The notes: generated by a model from the sequence alone, not told the origin. Shown: positions 54,821 through 63,610, counted from the stretch's first letter. The stretch: DNA of 64,000 nucleotides from Aquiflexum balticum DSM 16537 (GCF_900176595.1 NZ_LT838813.1:4544001-4608000), one strand, 5' to 3'. Made by a program: numbers and translations.

Positions 54821-54867
54821 GGTTGTATTGGTTACAGATAGGAACCAGATTTATTAAATTAGAGTAA
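54811..54867 (+). pseudogene. Possible mazF toxin remnant
   Basis: An 18-codon frame starts inside the last codons of the antitoxin gene, exactly where mazF usually begins. It reads MELRLYWLQIGTRFIKLE, distantly like a MazF start (variations of Y-x-V/W-L-D-P-T), and then stops. It may be the stump of a lost toxin; the match is too short to be sure. Confidence 0.25.
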
Positions 54868-54890
54868 ATGAAATAAGCAATTGTCTCTAA

Positions 54891-55997
54891 ATGAAAAAGA
54901 TTATTGAATTTTTTGATTCAAATAAGTTTGTGGTTATTAGTGCATTCATTGTAGTCTCATATTATTTCTTGGCTTTCTCAAATAAAAATAACGGAAATGA
55001 AAAATTCCACATTCCTAAAACCTTGAAAGTTAATGGAGAATTTATTGAAATTGATTTTATTCAAAGACCAATTATCAAAATATTAAATCCCATAAAAAAA
55101 GATACCATTCGATTATTATTTGATCCCATTGCGGGAAATCTTTTAAAGAAAAATTGGATGGAGTTAAATAAAGGTGAAAGCATCTGGTTTGATTTATGGG
55201 AACATGATTCTGAAGTTTATAATCGGGAATCAAGAATCAAAACCCAGTTTAGTGCTTATTCATTTTATTCGAAAGAAAATTCAGTTTTCACCATTGATGA
55301 TTATTCCAATATTGTGAAATCACGGGTTGATGTGATTGACCCTAAACAGAAATTAAATGATTTGCTTTTTGTTATCGTCTTAATTATTGCAATAGATTTT
55401 ATTGGTAAAAACAGAGAGTTAATCTTTGCTAATTTTGAAAAAGTTTCGGACATGGCCGATATTTTTTTTGATCCAACTAAAAAATACGCTAAGGAAGTTC
55501 AAGAATATTTTGCGTGGTTAAAAATTGATGGTTTTCAAGGAAGATTTAGATTAACTTCAGATTACTCTAAACCATATAATGATATATCCAATAAAACTGA
55601 ATATACTATCAGTCAAAATAAACTTGGTAAATGGCTCTTTATTCTTTTTGGATTGATGTTGATATTATCCTTCATTCTATTCCTAATAAACAAAAATTTT
55701 CAAGGAGCTATTTACCTGATACCCCAAATTTTAACAGTTCTGGGTTTGGCAATATTTAGAATAAATGGGAAAGAAATAAAGCTTATCATCAATCAAAGTG
55801 GGATAATAATTCCCAATGAAAAAAAATTAAATTGGAATGAAATCGAGTTTACGATAATTCATGAAAATATTAGAGAAAAGGAATTATTGATAAAGACCAT
55901 CAACAAAAAACAACCAAAAATTATTCGGTTAAATGGGTTAAACAAAAGTGTAAGAAAAATCAGTCAAATTATCGAAGTTCATAAAAGTGCAAGTTAA
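54891..55997 (+). CDS. Membrane protein of unknown function with PH-like C-terminal domain
   Basis: A 368-residue protein I do not recognise. It has a membrane helix near the N-terminus (FVVISAFIVVSYYFLAF, residues 13-29), one at about 160-175 (LLFVIVLIIAIDFIG), and a pair at ~250-295 (WLFILFGLMLILSFILFLIN and GAIYLIPQILTVLGLAIF). The C-terminal ~70 residues (EIKLIINQSGIIIPNEKKLN onward) look like a small beta-rich bacterial PH-like domain. The gene is strikingly AT-rich and Lys/Ile/Asn-rich, unlike its neighbours, which suggests acquisition by transfer. It follows the orphan antitoxin. Confidence 0.75.
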   Translation: MKKIIEFFDSNKFVVISAFIVVSYYFLAFSNKNNGNEKFHIPKTLKVNGEFIEIDFIQRPIIKILNPIKKDTIRLLFDPIAGNLLKKNWMELNKGESIWFDLWEHDSEVYNRESRIKTQFSAYSFYSKENSVFTIDDYSNIVKSRVDVIDPKQKLNDLLFVIVLIIAIDFIGKNRELIFANFEKVSDMADIFFDPTKKYAKEVQEYFAWLKIDGFQGRFRLTSDYSKPYNDISNKTEYTISQNKLGKWLFILFGLMLILSFILFLINKNFQGAIYLIPQILTVLGLAIFRINGKEIKLIINQSGIIIPNEKKLNWNEIEFTIIHENIREKELLIKTINKKQPKIIRLNGLNKSVRKISQIIEVHKSAS

Positions 55998-56082
55998 TTC
56001 GGAGAAGACTTCAATATTAGAATCATATCTTCTATAGTTATCATGAACAATATTGATTGTCAATACCAATAATACTATTTCC

Positions 56083-57144
56083 ATGCAGGTTTTTAAATGT
56101 GATCATTGTAGTCAACCGGTGTATTTTGACAATACCAATTGTTTGAAATGTCAAAACAAATTGGGTTTTGATGCCGCCCAAATCAAGATGGTTTCCATGC
56201 ATCTTCATCAAGATGGATCATTAACAGAATCCAATACTGGCAAAGACTATCACTATTGCAGCAATCAGCAATATGGAGTCTGTAACTGGGTGATTCCAAA
56301 CGATAATCCTGCTAAATTCTGTATGGCATGTTCTCTTAACAGAATCATTCCGGACTTATCAAAACCTGAATATCTTGCAAGATGGAAAGTGATAGAATTG
56401 GCAAAACACCGACTGATTTATGCTTTATTGAGGTGGGATTTTCCGATTATTTCCAAAAACGTGGATTATGAAAGGGGTTTGGCATTCAATTTCAAATCTG
56501 ACTCCGACATGCCTGATGGCCAAAGGGTGATGACAGGTCATGCCAATGGACTGATTACCATGAATATCGCGGAGGCGGATGATGTGGAAAGAGAAATGGC
56601 AAGAAACAGCATGGATGAAGTTTACAGAACGGTTTTGGGCCACTTCAGACATGAGATTGGCCATTACTATTGGGAAAGACTGATTGATGGAACTGATAAT
56701 CTACCAAAATTCAGAGCCCTGTATGGAGATGAAAGGTACAGTTATCAGGAGGCTTTGAATCATTACTACAAACATGGTGCTCCTGCAGATTGGAACCAAA
56801 ATTACATCAGTGCCTATGCCACCATGCATCCATGGGAAAGTTGGGCTGAAACCTGGGCACATTACATGCACATGGTTGATACGCTGGAAACCGCCTATTC
56901 TTATGGATTGTCCATTGACCCACAAATCGCCAGAAACTTAGATGTCAAAACTGCAGTAATTGACCAGAATGCATATTTCTGCAAAGATTTTGAAACCATT
57001 TATCAGCTGTGGCTTCCATTGACTTTCACCATGAACAGCCTGAACCGGAGTATGGGTGCAAAAGACCTATATCCTTTTGTAATCAATACTGCTGTGAAGG
57101 AAAAATTAAAGTTTATCCATCAGGTAATCCACGGAGTGGGTTGA
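56083..57144 (+). CDS. Zinc-ribbon metallopeptidase (Peptidase_Mx type)
   Basis: A 353-residue protein from the ATG at 56083 (MQVFKCDHC). Two zinc-ribbon-like cysteine sets open it: C6/C9 with C20/C23, and C59, C67, C80, C83. The catalytic part has HExxH as HFRHEIGHYYWE (His190, Glu191, His194), with a further candidate ligand in HPWESWAETWAHYMH. This matches the family of putative zinc-binding metallo-peptidases found in Bacteroidota and proteobacteria. There is no signal peptide, so it acts in the cytoplasm. The substrate is unknown. Confidence 0.86.
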   Translation: MQVFKCDHCSQPVYFDNTNCLKCQNKLGFDAAQIKMVSMHLHQDGSLTESNTGKDYHYCSNQQYGVCNWVIPNDNPAKFCMACSLNRIIPDLSKPEYLARWKVIELAKHRLIYALLRWDFPIISKNVDYERGLAFNFKSDSDMPDGQRVMTGHANGLITMNIAEADDVEREMARNSMDEVYRTVLGHFRHEIGHYYWERLIDGTDNLPKFRALYGDERYSYQEALNHYYKHGAPADWNQNYISAYATMHPWESWAETWAHYMHMVDTLETAYSYGLSIDPQIARNLDVKTAVIDQNAYFCKDFETIYQLWLPLTFTMNSLNRSMGAKDLYPFVINTAVKEKLKFIHQVIHGVG

Positions 57145-57190
57145 TTTTAGATCTTAGATTGAAGAATTTAGATTTAAAAGGTAATGAATA
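57143..57190. repeat. TTTAGATCTTAGATT-type intergenic repeat
   Basis: Imperfect AGATT/TTTAGA units after the metallopeptidase stop, matching the wording at 2159 and 63430. Confidence 0.5.
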
Positions 57191-57304
57191 GATTTAGAAA
57201 GTAGATTTCAGAATTGAATTTCAAATAAATGAAATAGGCATTCCTAGAAGTTTTTTTTAAACTCTTTATGCTTTGCATTTCCTTCTGGACTTTCCTACTC
57301 TCAC

Positions 57305-58342
57305 TTATTTATATCCCAACCAATCATAGACAGGTTGGGGATCAGGAATAGCCAATTTCACTAATTCGCGTACAGGGCTAAGTCCATTCTCACTGTTTGT
57401 AAAATAGATTACTGCATTTCCCATCTCCACATTGGCAGTAAAATAGCCGCGAAAGGTATAATTGTCGCCCCACTGAAAAATCTGCTTCCCCTCAGATGTT
57501 ACCTGAATACCTACACCCAATCCCCAAAAAATCTGTTGTTCTTTTCCATCCGTTGGATCGACAGGAACCTGTGGAGTAAACATCAATTGTTGGAAATAAG
57601 GATTCATTCTTTTACCGCTCAAAAGGGCTTCCAGAAATAGCGCATAATCATAGGAGGTGGTCTGAAGGGAAGCTGCAGCATTGGGATTTTTGATTTTACT
57701 TTTTGCAATCTGCTTTCCGTTTTTCTTGAAAGAAAGACTATGGTTATCATCAAATTCCTCAAGATAAACAAAACTGCTTCTTTTCATACCAAGTGGATGG
57801 AAAACATATTCCTGAGCCAATTCTTCCAAGCTTTTTTCTTTCAGGTGCTCGGTTACCTTTTGGAGCCAAACAAATCCTTCACCAGAGTACCGAAACCGCT
57901 CTCCTGGATTGTATTGGAACTTAAGTTCTCCTTTTCTCCAGTTTGGCAATCCACTCGTATGGCTGAGAATCATTCTTGCAGTTACAAGTTTATAATTGGA
58001 TTCTTCTATAAGATCCTGATATTCAAAATAGGTAGACAAAGGAGTATCAAGATCAAATAACCCCTCTTCAACAAGTTGAAAAACGATATAGGCAAAAATG
58101 GGTTTGCTCAGGGATGCCGCAGAAAATACAGTCTCTTGGTCTATTGGTTGATTATTATTGTTGGCAATTCCCAAAGCATAACTTTCCTTTTTTTTTCCAG
58201 ATTCTAACCAAGTATATGAAATCCCAGGGATTTTGTTTGCAGACATGATTTGTGAAATTGATTCTAAGTCAGCATTTCTTTGAAAATAAGTAGAATCAAG
58301 GCTTAATACAAATAAGCATAATAGCAAACTAATGTTTTTCAT
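57305..58342 (-). CDS. Secreted serine hydrolase, beta-lactamase/PBP-like family
   Basis: A 345-residue class C beta-lactamase-like hydrolase. The ATG at 58342 gives a signal peptide (MKNISLLLCLFVLSLDS). The SxxK nucleophile is Ser77/Lys80 in FSAASLSKPIF, and the YxN-type tyrosine is in GERFRYSGEGFVWLQ. The conserved LSHTSGLPNW loop and FQWGDNYTFRGYF near the end (the KTG-like triad position, here His/Trp-Gly) are visible. Members act as esterases, D-peptidases or beta-lactamases; which one cannot be told. It is a single gene convergent with the metallopeptidase. Confidence 0.88.
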   Translation of the reverse strand: MKNISLLLCLFVLSLDSTYFQRNADLESISQIMSANKIPGISYTWLESGKKKESYALGIANNNNQPIDQETVFSAASLSKPIFAYIVFQLVEEGLFDLDTPLSTYFEYQDLIEESNYKLVTARMILSHTSGLPNWRKGELKFQYNPGERFRYSGEGFVWLQKVTEHLKEKSLEELAQEYVFHPLGMKRSSFVYLEEFDDNHSLSFKKNGKQIAKSKIKNPNAAASLQTTSYDYALFLEALLSGKRMNPYFQQLMFTPQVPVDPTDGKEQQIFWGLGVGIQVTSEGKQIFQWGDNYTFRGYFTANVEMGNAVIYFTNSENGLSPVRELVKLAIPDPQPVYDWLGYK

Positions 58343-58622
58343 AATTCGACTGATTGCCTTTAAAAAGAGACTTTTAATATTTTGAAATGGATTTACAATA
58401 AGCTTGCCTGACCAAAACAAATTTCTCTTTTTGCCAGAAAACCTATTGATAATAGAAAATTATGGTTTCAATCTGTTTTCGAATATTAAAAAATTTTTAA
58501 TTCACAATCAATCATTTAGATTTAGATAACAGAATTGGAAAACCCAATTACCTTTCAAAATTGAAGAGTCAAATTAAAAAAGTATACAGAAAAAAATCAA
58601 TTTACCTTTTCATTGCGAAATG

Positions 58623-59570
58623 ATGAAGCATATACTACTAATTGTTTGCCTATTGCTATTTGTGGGTATGTCAATCCAAGTTGAAGCTCAGAAACCCAAA
58701 ATAATTGTATCTACCGACATCGGAGGAAGTGATCCTGACGATTTTCAGTCAATGGTGCACTTGCTGGTCTATGCGGATAAATTTGAAATTTTGGGTTTGA
58801 TCAGTTCCCCACCACATAATGGCCGGGTAGAGCATATTTTTGAAGCCATTGATGCCTATGAAAATGACTTCCCCAAACTACAAGGTCAAAGTACAGCTTT
58901 TCCTGAACCGGATTACCTCAGAAAAATCAGCAAACAAGGAGCAATTGATCCGCAATCTTCAGAAATTCCCGAAAGCCTAAGTGAAGGTGCTGCATTTATT
59001 ATTTCCCAAATACGGGCGAATCCGGATTATCCGGTTTACGTTTTGGTTTGGGGATCTATCACAGATGTGGCCCAAGCGGTACATCATGACCCAGACATCA
59101 AAAAGAATTTAAGGGTTTATTCGATAGGAAGTTGGAATACAGATCAGGATCCGAAATCAAGAGATTACCTTTTCAAAAACCATAAAGATCTGTGGTGGAT
59201 AGAAAACAACACTACCTTTCGCGGTATGTATATGGGCGGTGAGCAATCAGGGGAATATGGGAATATTTCATTTGTTGAAAAAAACATCAAAGAGCATGGC
59301 TTCCTTGGTAAACTATTTTGGGAGCAAAAGAAAGACATCAAAATGGGTGATACTCCTTCTGTGCTTTATTTTCTCCAAGGTAATCCTGAAAATCCCGAGT
59401 CAGCAAGTTGGGGAGGCTCTTTTGTAAAGACCGGACATGGTCCCAACTATTGGACAGACAATCCTGATCTGTCACTTGTAGAAAACAACAGGCCTGGTGC
59501 AAAAACAGTCAACCAATGGAGAAAAGAATTTCTGGAAGACTGGGCTAAAAGAATGAAATGGTTGAAATAG
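58623..59570 (+). CDS. DUF1593 nucleoside-hydrolase-like secreted protein
   Basis: A 315-residue exported protein. The signal peptide is MKHILLIVCLLLFVGMSIQV, ending near EAQ; the ATG at 58620 (MM) is one codon upstream. The first strand IIVSTDIGGSDPDDFQSM carries the Asp-rich calcium-binding motif of inosine-uridine nucleoside hydrolases, and VYVLVWGSITDVAQAVHHD and SASWGGSFVKTGHGP follow the DUF1593 pattern. DUF1593 proteins are common beside glycoside hydrolases in Bacteroidota and probably cut a glycosidic bond in the periplasm. No neighbour indicates the substrate. Confidence 0.88.
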   Translation: MKHILLIVCLLLFVGMSIQVEAQKPKIIVSTDIGGSDPDDFQSMVHLLVYADKFEILGLISSPPHNGRVEHIFEAIDAYENDFPKLQGQSTAFPEPDYLRKISKQGAIDPQSSEIPESLSEGAAFIISQIRANPDYPVYVLVWGSITDVAQAVHHDPDIKKNLRVYSIGSWNTDQDPKSRDYLFKNHKDLWWIENNTTFRGMYMGGEQSGEYGNISFVEKNIKEHGFLGKLFWEQKKDIKMGDTPSVLYFLQGNPENPESASWGGSFVKTGHGPNYWTDNPDLSLVENNRPGAKTVNQWRKEFLEDWAKRMKWLK

Positions 59571-59585
59571 ATGGAGTACTGAAGT

Positions 59586-59648
59586 CAGAATTTTAAAAGT
59601 CAGAAAAAGTTGCCAGCATTCGGAAAACCCAATATTTTTAAAATTCTG
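59586..59648. repeat. 13-bp perfect inverted repeat between convergent genes
   Basis: CAGAATTTTAAAA (59586-59598) and its exact inverse TTTTAAAATTCTG (59636-59648) are separated by 37 bases. It lies after the DUF1593 gene and before the WYL regulator stop. The long loop and AT-rich arms make it a poor terminator. Confidence 0.4.
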
Positions 59649-59746
59649 GTTGTTATCTTTTTTTATTTCGTTGTTTGATTCCAAAAATAAATAAAAATGC
59701 CTTCGGGTTCAGTTTCTATTTAATTGATAAAGATATCTCTCCCTTT

Positions 59747-60658
59747 TTAAAACCTTCCTTTACCAATCTGCTCATTCAAATAATCCTTCAACTCCTCCCC
59801 TTCCAAAATCTTGATTTCACCGGGCAATCCAAGAATAAATCTGGCCAAACCGGGAAGTTGGGGAATCTTACCTTCGAAGAAATATTGGTTCCGGTTTTTG
59901 ATATACGTAAGGGGTTTGGCATCAGGATATTCTTCCATCATCAACTGATAGGCTTTTTTGCTGAGCTTGAGGTGCACATAAAATTGATTTTTCCCTGAAA
60001 ATCCAAACAATCCCTGTTCAAGTGGCTGGTGTAGAGATTGAAACTTAAATGGCTTCGAGGTCAATAAAACCTCCCCTATTCTTTCAATCTTGAACATTTT
60101 CATCTCTTTGCTTTCTACTTCCAAGGCATAGATGGAGTCAAAGTTTTTATTGAAGGCGACAGGTTCCACCAGCCTATCCATTGTAGAATCGGAACTCAAG
60201 GAGTAATACTCGCTCAAGATCACTTGGTTTTTATCTTTAATTGCTCTTGACAATTGATCAACAAATATCCCAAGATTAGCATTGAACAATTGATTGACAC
60301 TATGCCTGAAATCAGAACGGATATTGATTTTTTGTAAAATGGAATCTTTAAGGAGGTTTTTCTTGCTGCTTTTCTGAATAAGCTCATTCATCAATTCAAT
60401 CTCTTCTTCATTAAAAGTTCCATAAGCGTACTCTATAGGACTTTCTACCCTGTCTATGATTCTGAATTTTGAATGCTTCTTTTCAATTTCAAAACCAAGT
60501 GCTTCCAATAGTTTAAAATACCTATAGATTGTCCTTGGGTCAGTTTGCAAAAATTCAGCTAAGCGGTGAACAGGTTTTCCCATGTTCCCACGAAGCAAGT
60601 TGATCAGTTTAAAAACCCTTAAAATTTTTTGTTGCTCAATTGTATTTGAAGATGCCAT
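59747..60658 (-). CDS. HTH/WYL-domain transcriptional regulator
   Basis: A 303-residue regulator. The N-terminal winged helix-turn-helix of DeoR/HTH_11 type is at residues ~10-65 (MGKPVHRLAEFLQTDPRTIY, RYFKLLEALGFEIEK). A WYL-like sensor domain follows (~140-215; AIKDKNQVILSEYYSLSSD, DRLVEPVAFNK), then a C-terminal extension. WYL proteins respond to nucleotides or nucleic-acid ends and often control stress or defence genes, but none is adjacent. The target is unknown. Confidence 0.85.
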   Translation of the reverse strand: MASSNTIEQQKILRVFKLINLLRGNMGKPVHRLAEFLQTDPRTIYRYFKLLEALGFEIEKKHSKFRIIDRVESPIEYAYGTFNEEEIELMNELIQKSSKKNLLKDSILQKINIRSDFRHSVNQLFNANLGIFVDQLSRAIKDKNQVILSEYYSLSSDSTMDRLVEPVAFNKNFDSIYALEVESKEMKMFKIERIGEVLLTSKPFKFQSLHQPLEQGLFGFSGKNQFYVHLKLSKKAYQLMMEEYPDAKPLTYIKNRNQYFFEGKIPQLPGLARFILGLPGEIKILEGEELKDYLNEQIGKGRF

Positions 60659-60736
60659 AATTCCGAATTATTGGCAAAAGGTAAAAAATTACTTTATAAA
60701 CATCCTCCTGATTGACATTTATTGTCAAAGTATTTT

Positions 60737-61603
60737 TTATTTTTTCTTTCTTCCCGTAGCAAATACCCTATTCACATTAAAACCCAGTCTGAATTCTTCT
60801 CCGGGAACTCCGTTACCCCCTGCCAATAGATACTGTTCATTCAGTGCTTGGGAAGTCACAAAATACATTTGAAACACATGACCTCCTGCCTCAAGATCAA
60901 TACCAACACCTAGATTATTTCTTAGGTCGTTGTTCAAGTTAGGTATCCATTGAAGTGTCAAAGAGGATTTGCCGGTGATTTTGTATTTTCCGCTAAAGCC
61001 CAAAGCCAAATACAGGTTTTGGTCTCCTTCAATCAGAAAAATTGGATTGGGATCAACGAAATAAGCCATCATCGGGGTTAACTGTACGCTTAACCTATCT
61101 GTAAATTTTCTGGCTGCCATCACCTGAAAAGCAAAAGAACTCCTTTCTGCAAAATTGGGATTTTCTTCTAAAAGGAATGCATAATTGGAAGTATTTACTC
61201 CTGCCCCACCCATAAGCGAAAGGGATAAAGGCATTTTCCCATCCTGTGTCTGATTCAGAATATGATACCTTCCATACAAATTATATATTTTGTCCCTACT
61301 TTGTCTGGCGGCAGCCAATGAAAACTTATTGCTAAATGCATATTCAAAGCTGAACTGAATATTTGCCCCGTTGTCGAGTCCCCATAGATTCTGTACGCCA
61401 CCATTAAGTGTACCAAAGGTATGCATGATAGCAAAATGCAGCGTTTTTTTATCCAATGGCTCCACGGTAAGTAAATTGATATGCCTTGGAGCATGAAATA
61501 TCAATTCGACTTCCTGAGACGCAGTTGCTAATTTTCTCTCCAATTGAGCCATGGAATAAAAAGGAATCATACTTACAAGTAGGATAATCAATAGCTTTTT
61601 CAT
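60737..61603 (-). CDS. DUF5777 family beta-barrel protein
   Basis: A 288-residue secreted protein with signal peptide MKKLLIILLVSMIPFYSMAQ. It is built of short amphipathic strands (for example IMHTFGTLNGGVQNLWGLDN, IQFSFEYAFSNKFSLAAAR) and is recognisable as the DUF5777 family of predicted outer-membrane barrels. Its role is not established. It is the last gene of the Rieske-YceI-DUF5777 series (29 bases after YceI), an arrangement that suggests a shared envelope redox or lipid function. Confidence 0.85.
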   Translation of the reverse strand: MKKLLIILLVSMIPFYSMAQLERKLATASQEVELIFHAPRHINLLTVEPLDKKTLHFAIMHTFGTLNGGVQNLWGLDNGANIQFSFEYAFSNKFSLAAARQSRDKIYNLYGRYHILNQTQDGKMPLSLSLMGGAGVNTSNYAFLLEENPNFAERSSFAFQVMAARKFTDRLSVQLTPMMAYFVDPNPIFLIEGDQNLYLALGFSGKYKITGKSSLTLQWIPNLNNDLRNNLGVGIDLEAGGHVFQMYFVTSQALNEQYLLAGGNGVPGEEFRLGFNVNRVFATGRKKK

Positions 61604-61632
61604 ATTGCTAGAATGTAAAGAGGGCTAAACGG

Positions 61633-62181
61633 TTATTTTTTCAATTGAGCATTTATCGTGATAATCTGTTCCTCTGCCAGTTCATAGAAAACTATTGTAG
61701 GGATGGAAATTTGATAATCACTGAGCAGAATTTTGAAAGTAGCATCCAACTGAATGGAATTTTCATCTGATAAAGTGAGCATTCCAGGGACTTCAATTTC
61801 TCTTTCTATTCCATGTATTTTAAACTTACCGGTTGCAGTCACTTTGATGGATTGACCTTTGGTCAGCTCAACAGGGCTGTTGATTTGCCCGGTGAATTCC
61901 GCAAAGGGGAATTTTTTTGTTTCCAGGTAGTTTTCGCGCATATGTCTGTCCCTAAGTCCAATACCTGTTTTTAGTGTATTCAGGTCAATGAAAAAATCCA
62001 AAAGATTTTTTTCCAGATCGATCAATCCATTGAGATCTGAGGACTTTCCTGTAAACTCACTTAAAGATGCTTTGGAAAGAAATTCAACATTTCCTTTTTC
62101 GGTTTTAAAAGATTGGGCATGGGTTTTCCCAAAAACAGTCAAAACTATAAAAATCGAAAATGAAATCAGCCAACGTCCCAT
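61633..62181 (-). CDS. YceI family protein in Rieske operon
   Basis: A 182-residue secreted YceI-type protein. The signal peptide runs to about THAQS (residue 23). Motifs are GNVEFLSKASLSEFTGKSSD, GIGLRDRHMRENYLETKKFP (the key YceI pattern R-D-x-H-x-R-x-x-x-F-L) and TGKFKIHGIEREIEVP. It likely carries a lipid-type molecule, possibly a quinone or isoprenoid. The ATG overlaps the Rieske gene stop by one base (TGATG), so the two proteins are made together. Confidence 0.9.
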   Translation of the reverse strand: MGRWLISFSIFIVLTVFGKTHAQSFKTEKGNVEFLSKASLSEFTGKSSDLNGLIDLEKNLLDFFIDLNTLKTGIGLRDRHMRENYLETKKFPFAEFTGQINSPVELTKGQSIKVTATGKFKIHGIEREIEVPGMLTLSDENSIQLDATFKILLSDYQISIPTIVFYELAEEQIITINAQLKK

Positions 62182-62684
62182 CAGCTCAGATCCACTGTCA
62201 GGACATTATTGCTCACCGAAGCAGGATAAGTTCTCAAAGGCTGTGTTGCAGGTCCATTGACCACTGAACCATTGGTATTGAATCTTGAACCATGACAGGT
62301 ACAAGTGAACACATTATTATTGAAAGTCCAGTTTCTATCACATTGGGTGTGCGTACAAACAGAAGTAAGCGCATTGTAATTGTTATTGCCCAGATTTACA
62401 ATCAACACCCTTGCGGAAGTGACCAAGGTCCAGCCACCTGCAGCCGCAAGCGCAGAGGCAACTGCCAAGTCTACCGTTATAGCATTTGGAGACACGGTTA
62501 TTCCTGAGTTATTGGCGGGCGGATTATTTGATCCCCCGGTATTTGGGTCAGGATCATCTGTGGAGCAGCTGGTAAAAAATGCTACTCCGAACATGGACAT
62601 GACTGCCATAGAACCGGATTTTTTGAGGAAATCTCTTCTGGCTTCAGAAAGCGATCCTGATTTGATGTTGGTTGTTGTTTTCAT
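62181..62684 (-). CDS. Tat-exported Rieske [2Fe-2S] protein
   Basis: A 167-residue Rieske protein. A twin-arginine signal (SEARRDFLKKSG at residues 13-24) leads to a Cys at 40 (FFTSCSTDD), so it may be a Tat-exported lipoprotein. After a Pro/Asn linker comes the cluster-binding pair: CTH (C110, H112) and CTCHGSRF (C128, H131), which fit the C-x-H and C-x-x-H ligands. It is not part of a bc1-type complex, as no cytochrome b gene is near. Instead it is translationally coupled to YceI and followed by DUF5777, so it may act on whatever YceI carries. Confidence 0.92.
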   Translation of the reverse strand: MKTTTNIKSGSLSEARRDFLKKSGSMAVMSMFGVAFFTSCSTDDPDPNTGGSNNPPANNSGITVSPNAITVDLAVASALAAAGGWTLVTSARVLIVNLGNNNYNALTSVCTHTQCDRNWTFNNNVFTCTCHGSRFNTNGSVVNGPATQPLRTYPASVSNNVLTVDLS

Positions 62685-62838
62685 AATTTGACATACAGTT
62701 TAGATAAAGTGGTTGGATTTCAAAATTTTCAAATCACAGAAAAGTAACAGACATTTTACTGGTTTGTTTTAAAGTCTATTTAATTTTAAAAAACAATCCT
62801 CAAACTTAATGCTAAAAAAAAATCAAGTATGCAATTGG

Positions 62839-63387
62839 TTAAAATTTTTTTCGATTCAATATTTCACTTAAAATAACAGCGTCTTTGATGGTTGCCGGAT
62901 TACTTAGCATTTCAGCATAGCGGCTTTTTGTTTCTGTAGTTGTGAATCTTTCGGATTTAAGATTTGACTTGATACCTTCTACAGATGCCGTTAGACTCAC
63001 CTGTTCATCCAATGTTTTCATTTTGGGTTTTACTATTTCGGCACCTGTTCCTTCATAATCCCCATAGGCTTTGGAACGGGGCCTGTCTCCTCTCATGATA
63101 TCTCTTTGAGGTTCGAATTCTCTTGATACAGGCGACTGGCTTGGAATAGGTTTGGTTTGGGCAGATGTCCCTTGGCCCGTTTGGGGAAGTGTTTTTTCCC
63201 TTTGTTGTTGTCCCGACCTGATTTCTTTCAATAGATCTTCAAATGAAACCGGTTTTCTTTCAGGTTGATTATCAGAAGGCAAATTATCCGGACCCTCTAA
63301 GTCTTGTGGCTTTTGTCCTTTTTTGACAGCTGTGTATATAAAGTAGATAATGATTGCGATTATATATATAATATTGCCTGCGTCCAC
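62839..63387 (-). CDS. Membrane-anchored hypothetical protein, low-complexity
   Basis: A 182-residue protein starting with GTG at 63387. One N-terminal membrane helix (NIIYIIAIIIYFIYTAV, residues 5-21) is followed by a charged, Pro/Gln-rich disordered part (KPQDLEGPDNLPSDNQPERK). A short helical C-terminus (KSRYAEMLSNPATIKDAVIL) resembles the conserved end seen in Bacteroidota hypothetical proteins of this kind. No function is known. It is divergent from smc. Confidence 0.75.
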   Translation of the reverse strand: MDAGNIIYIIAIIIYFIYTAVKKGQKPQDLEGPDNLPSDNQPERKPVSFEDLLKEIRSGQQQREKTLPQTGQGTSAQTKPIPSQSPVSREFEPQRDIMRGDRPRSKAYGDYEGTGAEIVKPKMKTLDEQVSLTASVEGIKSNLKSERFTTTETKSRYAEMLSNPATIKDAVILSEILNRKKF

Positions 63388-63429
63388 GGTATGTTTATTT
63401 TTACGATTCCAATATAGGTAAAAATAGTG

Positions 63430-63464
63430 ATTTTAGATTTTAGAATGTAGATTTTAGATTTAGA
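63430..63464. repeat. TTTAGATTTTAGAATGTAGATT repeat
   Basis: Imperfect TTTTAGATT units, matching the wording at 2159 and 57143. Confidence 0.5.
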
Positions 63465-63514
63465 AAAGCACGTTCTGAATGACAAAGCCCTTGTCTCAAC
63501 TCAAGGCCCATCTT

Positions 63515-63562
63515 TGTACTTGGTACATGGTACTTGGTTCATTGTACTTGGTACTTGGTACA
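63515..63562. repeat. TGTACTTGGTACATGGTACTT tandem repeat
   Basis: Five imperfect GGTAC/TTGGTAC-type units (TACTTGGTACATGGTACTTGG and more) in 48 bases between the hypothetical gene and smc. Confidence 0.6.
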
Positions 63563-63610
63563 CTCTCCCCTCAAACTTCCCTCCATCCTTGCTTAATTTG
63601 CGAATTAAAG

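Noticed and set aside
62181-62684. Rieske protein as subunit of cytochrome bc1/alternative complex III
   Set aside because: No cytochrome b or related complex genes nearby; neighbours are YceI and DUF5777.
63515-63562. Possible CRISPR-like array
   Set aside because: Units are under 12 bases, imperfect and contiguous, with no spacers and no cas genes.
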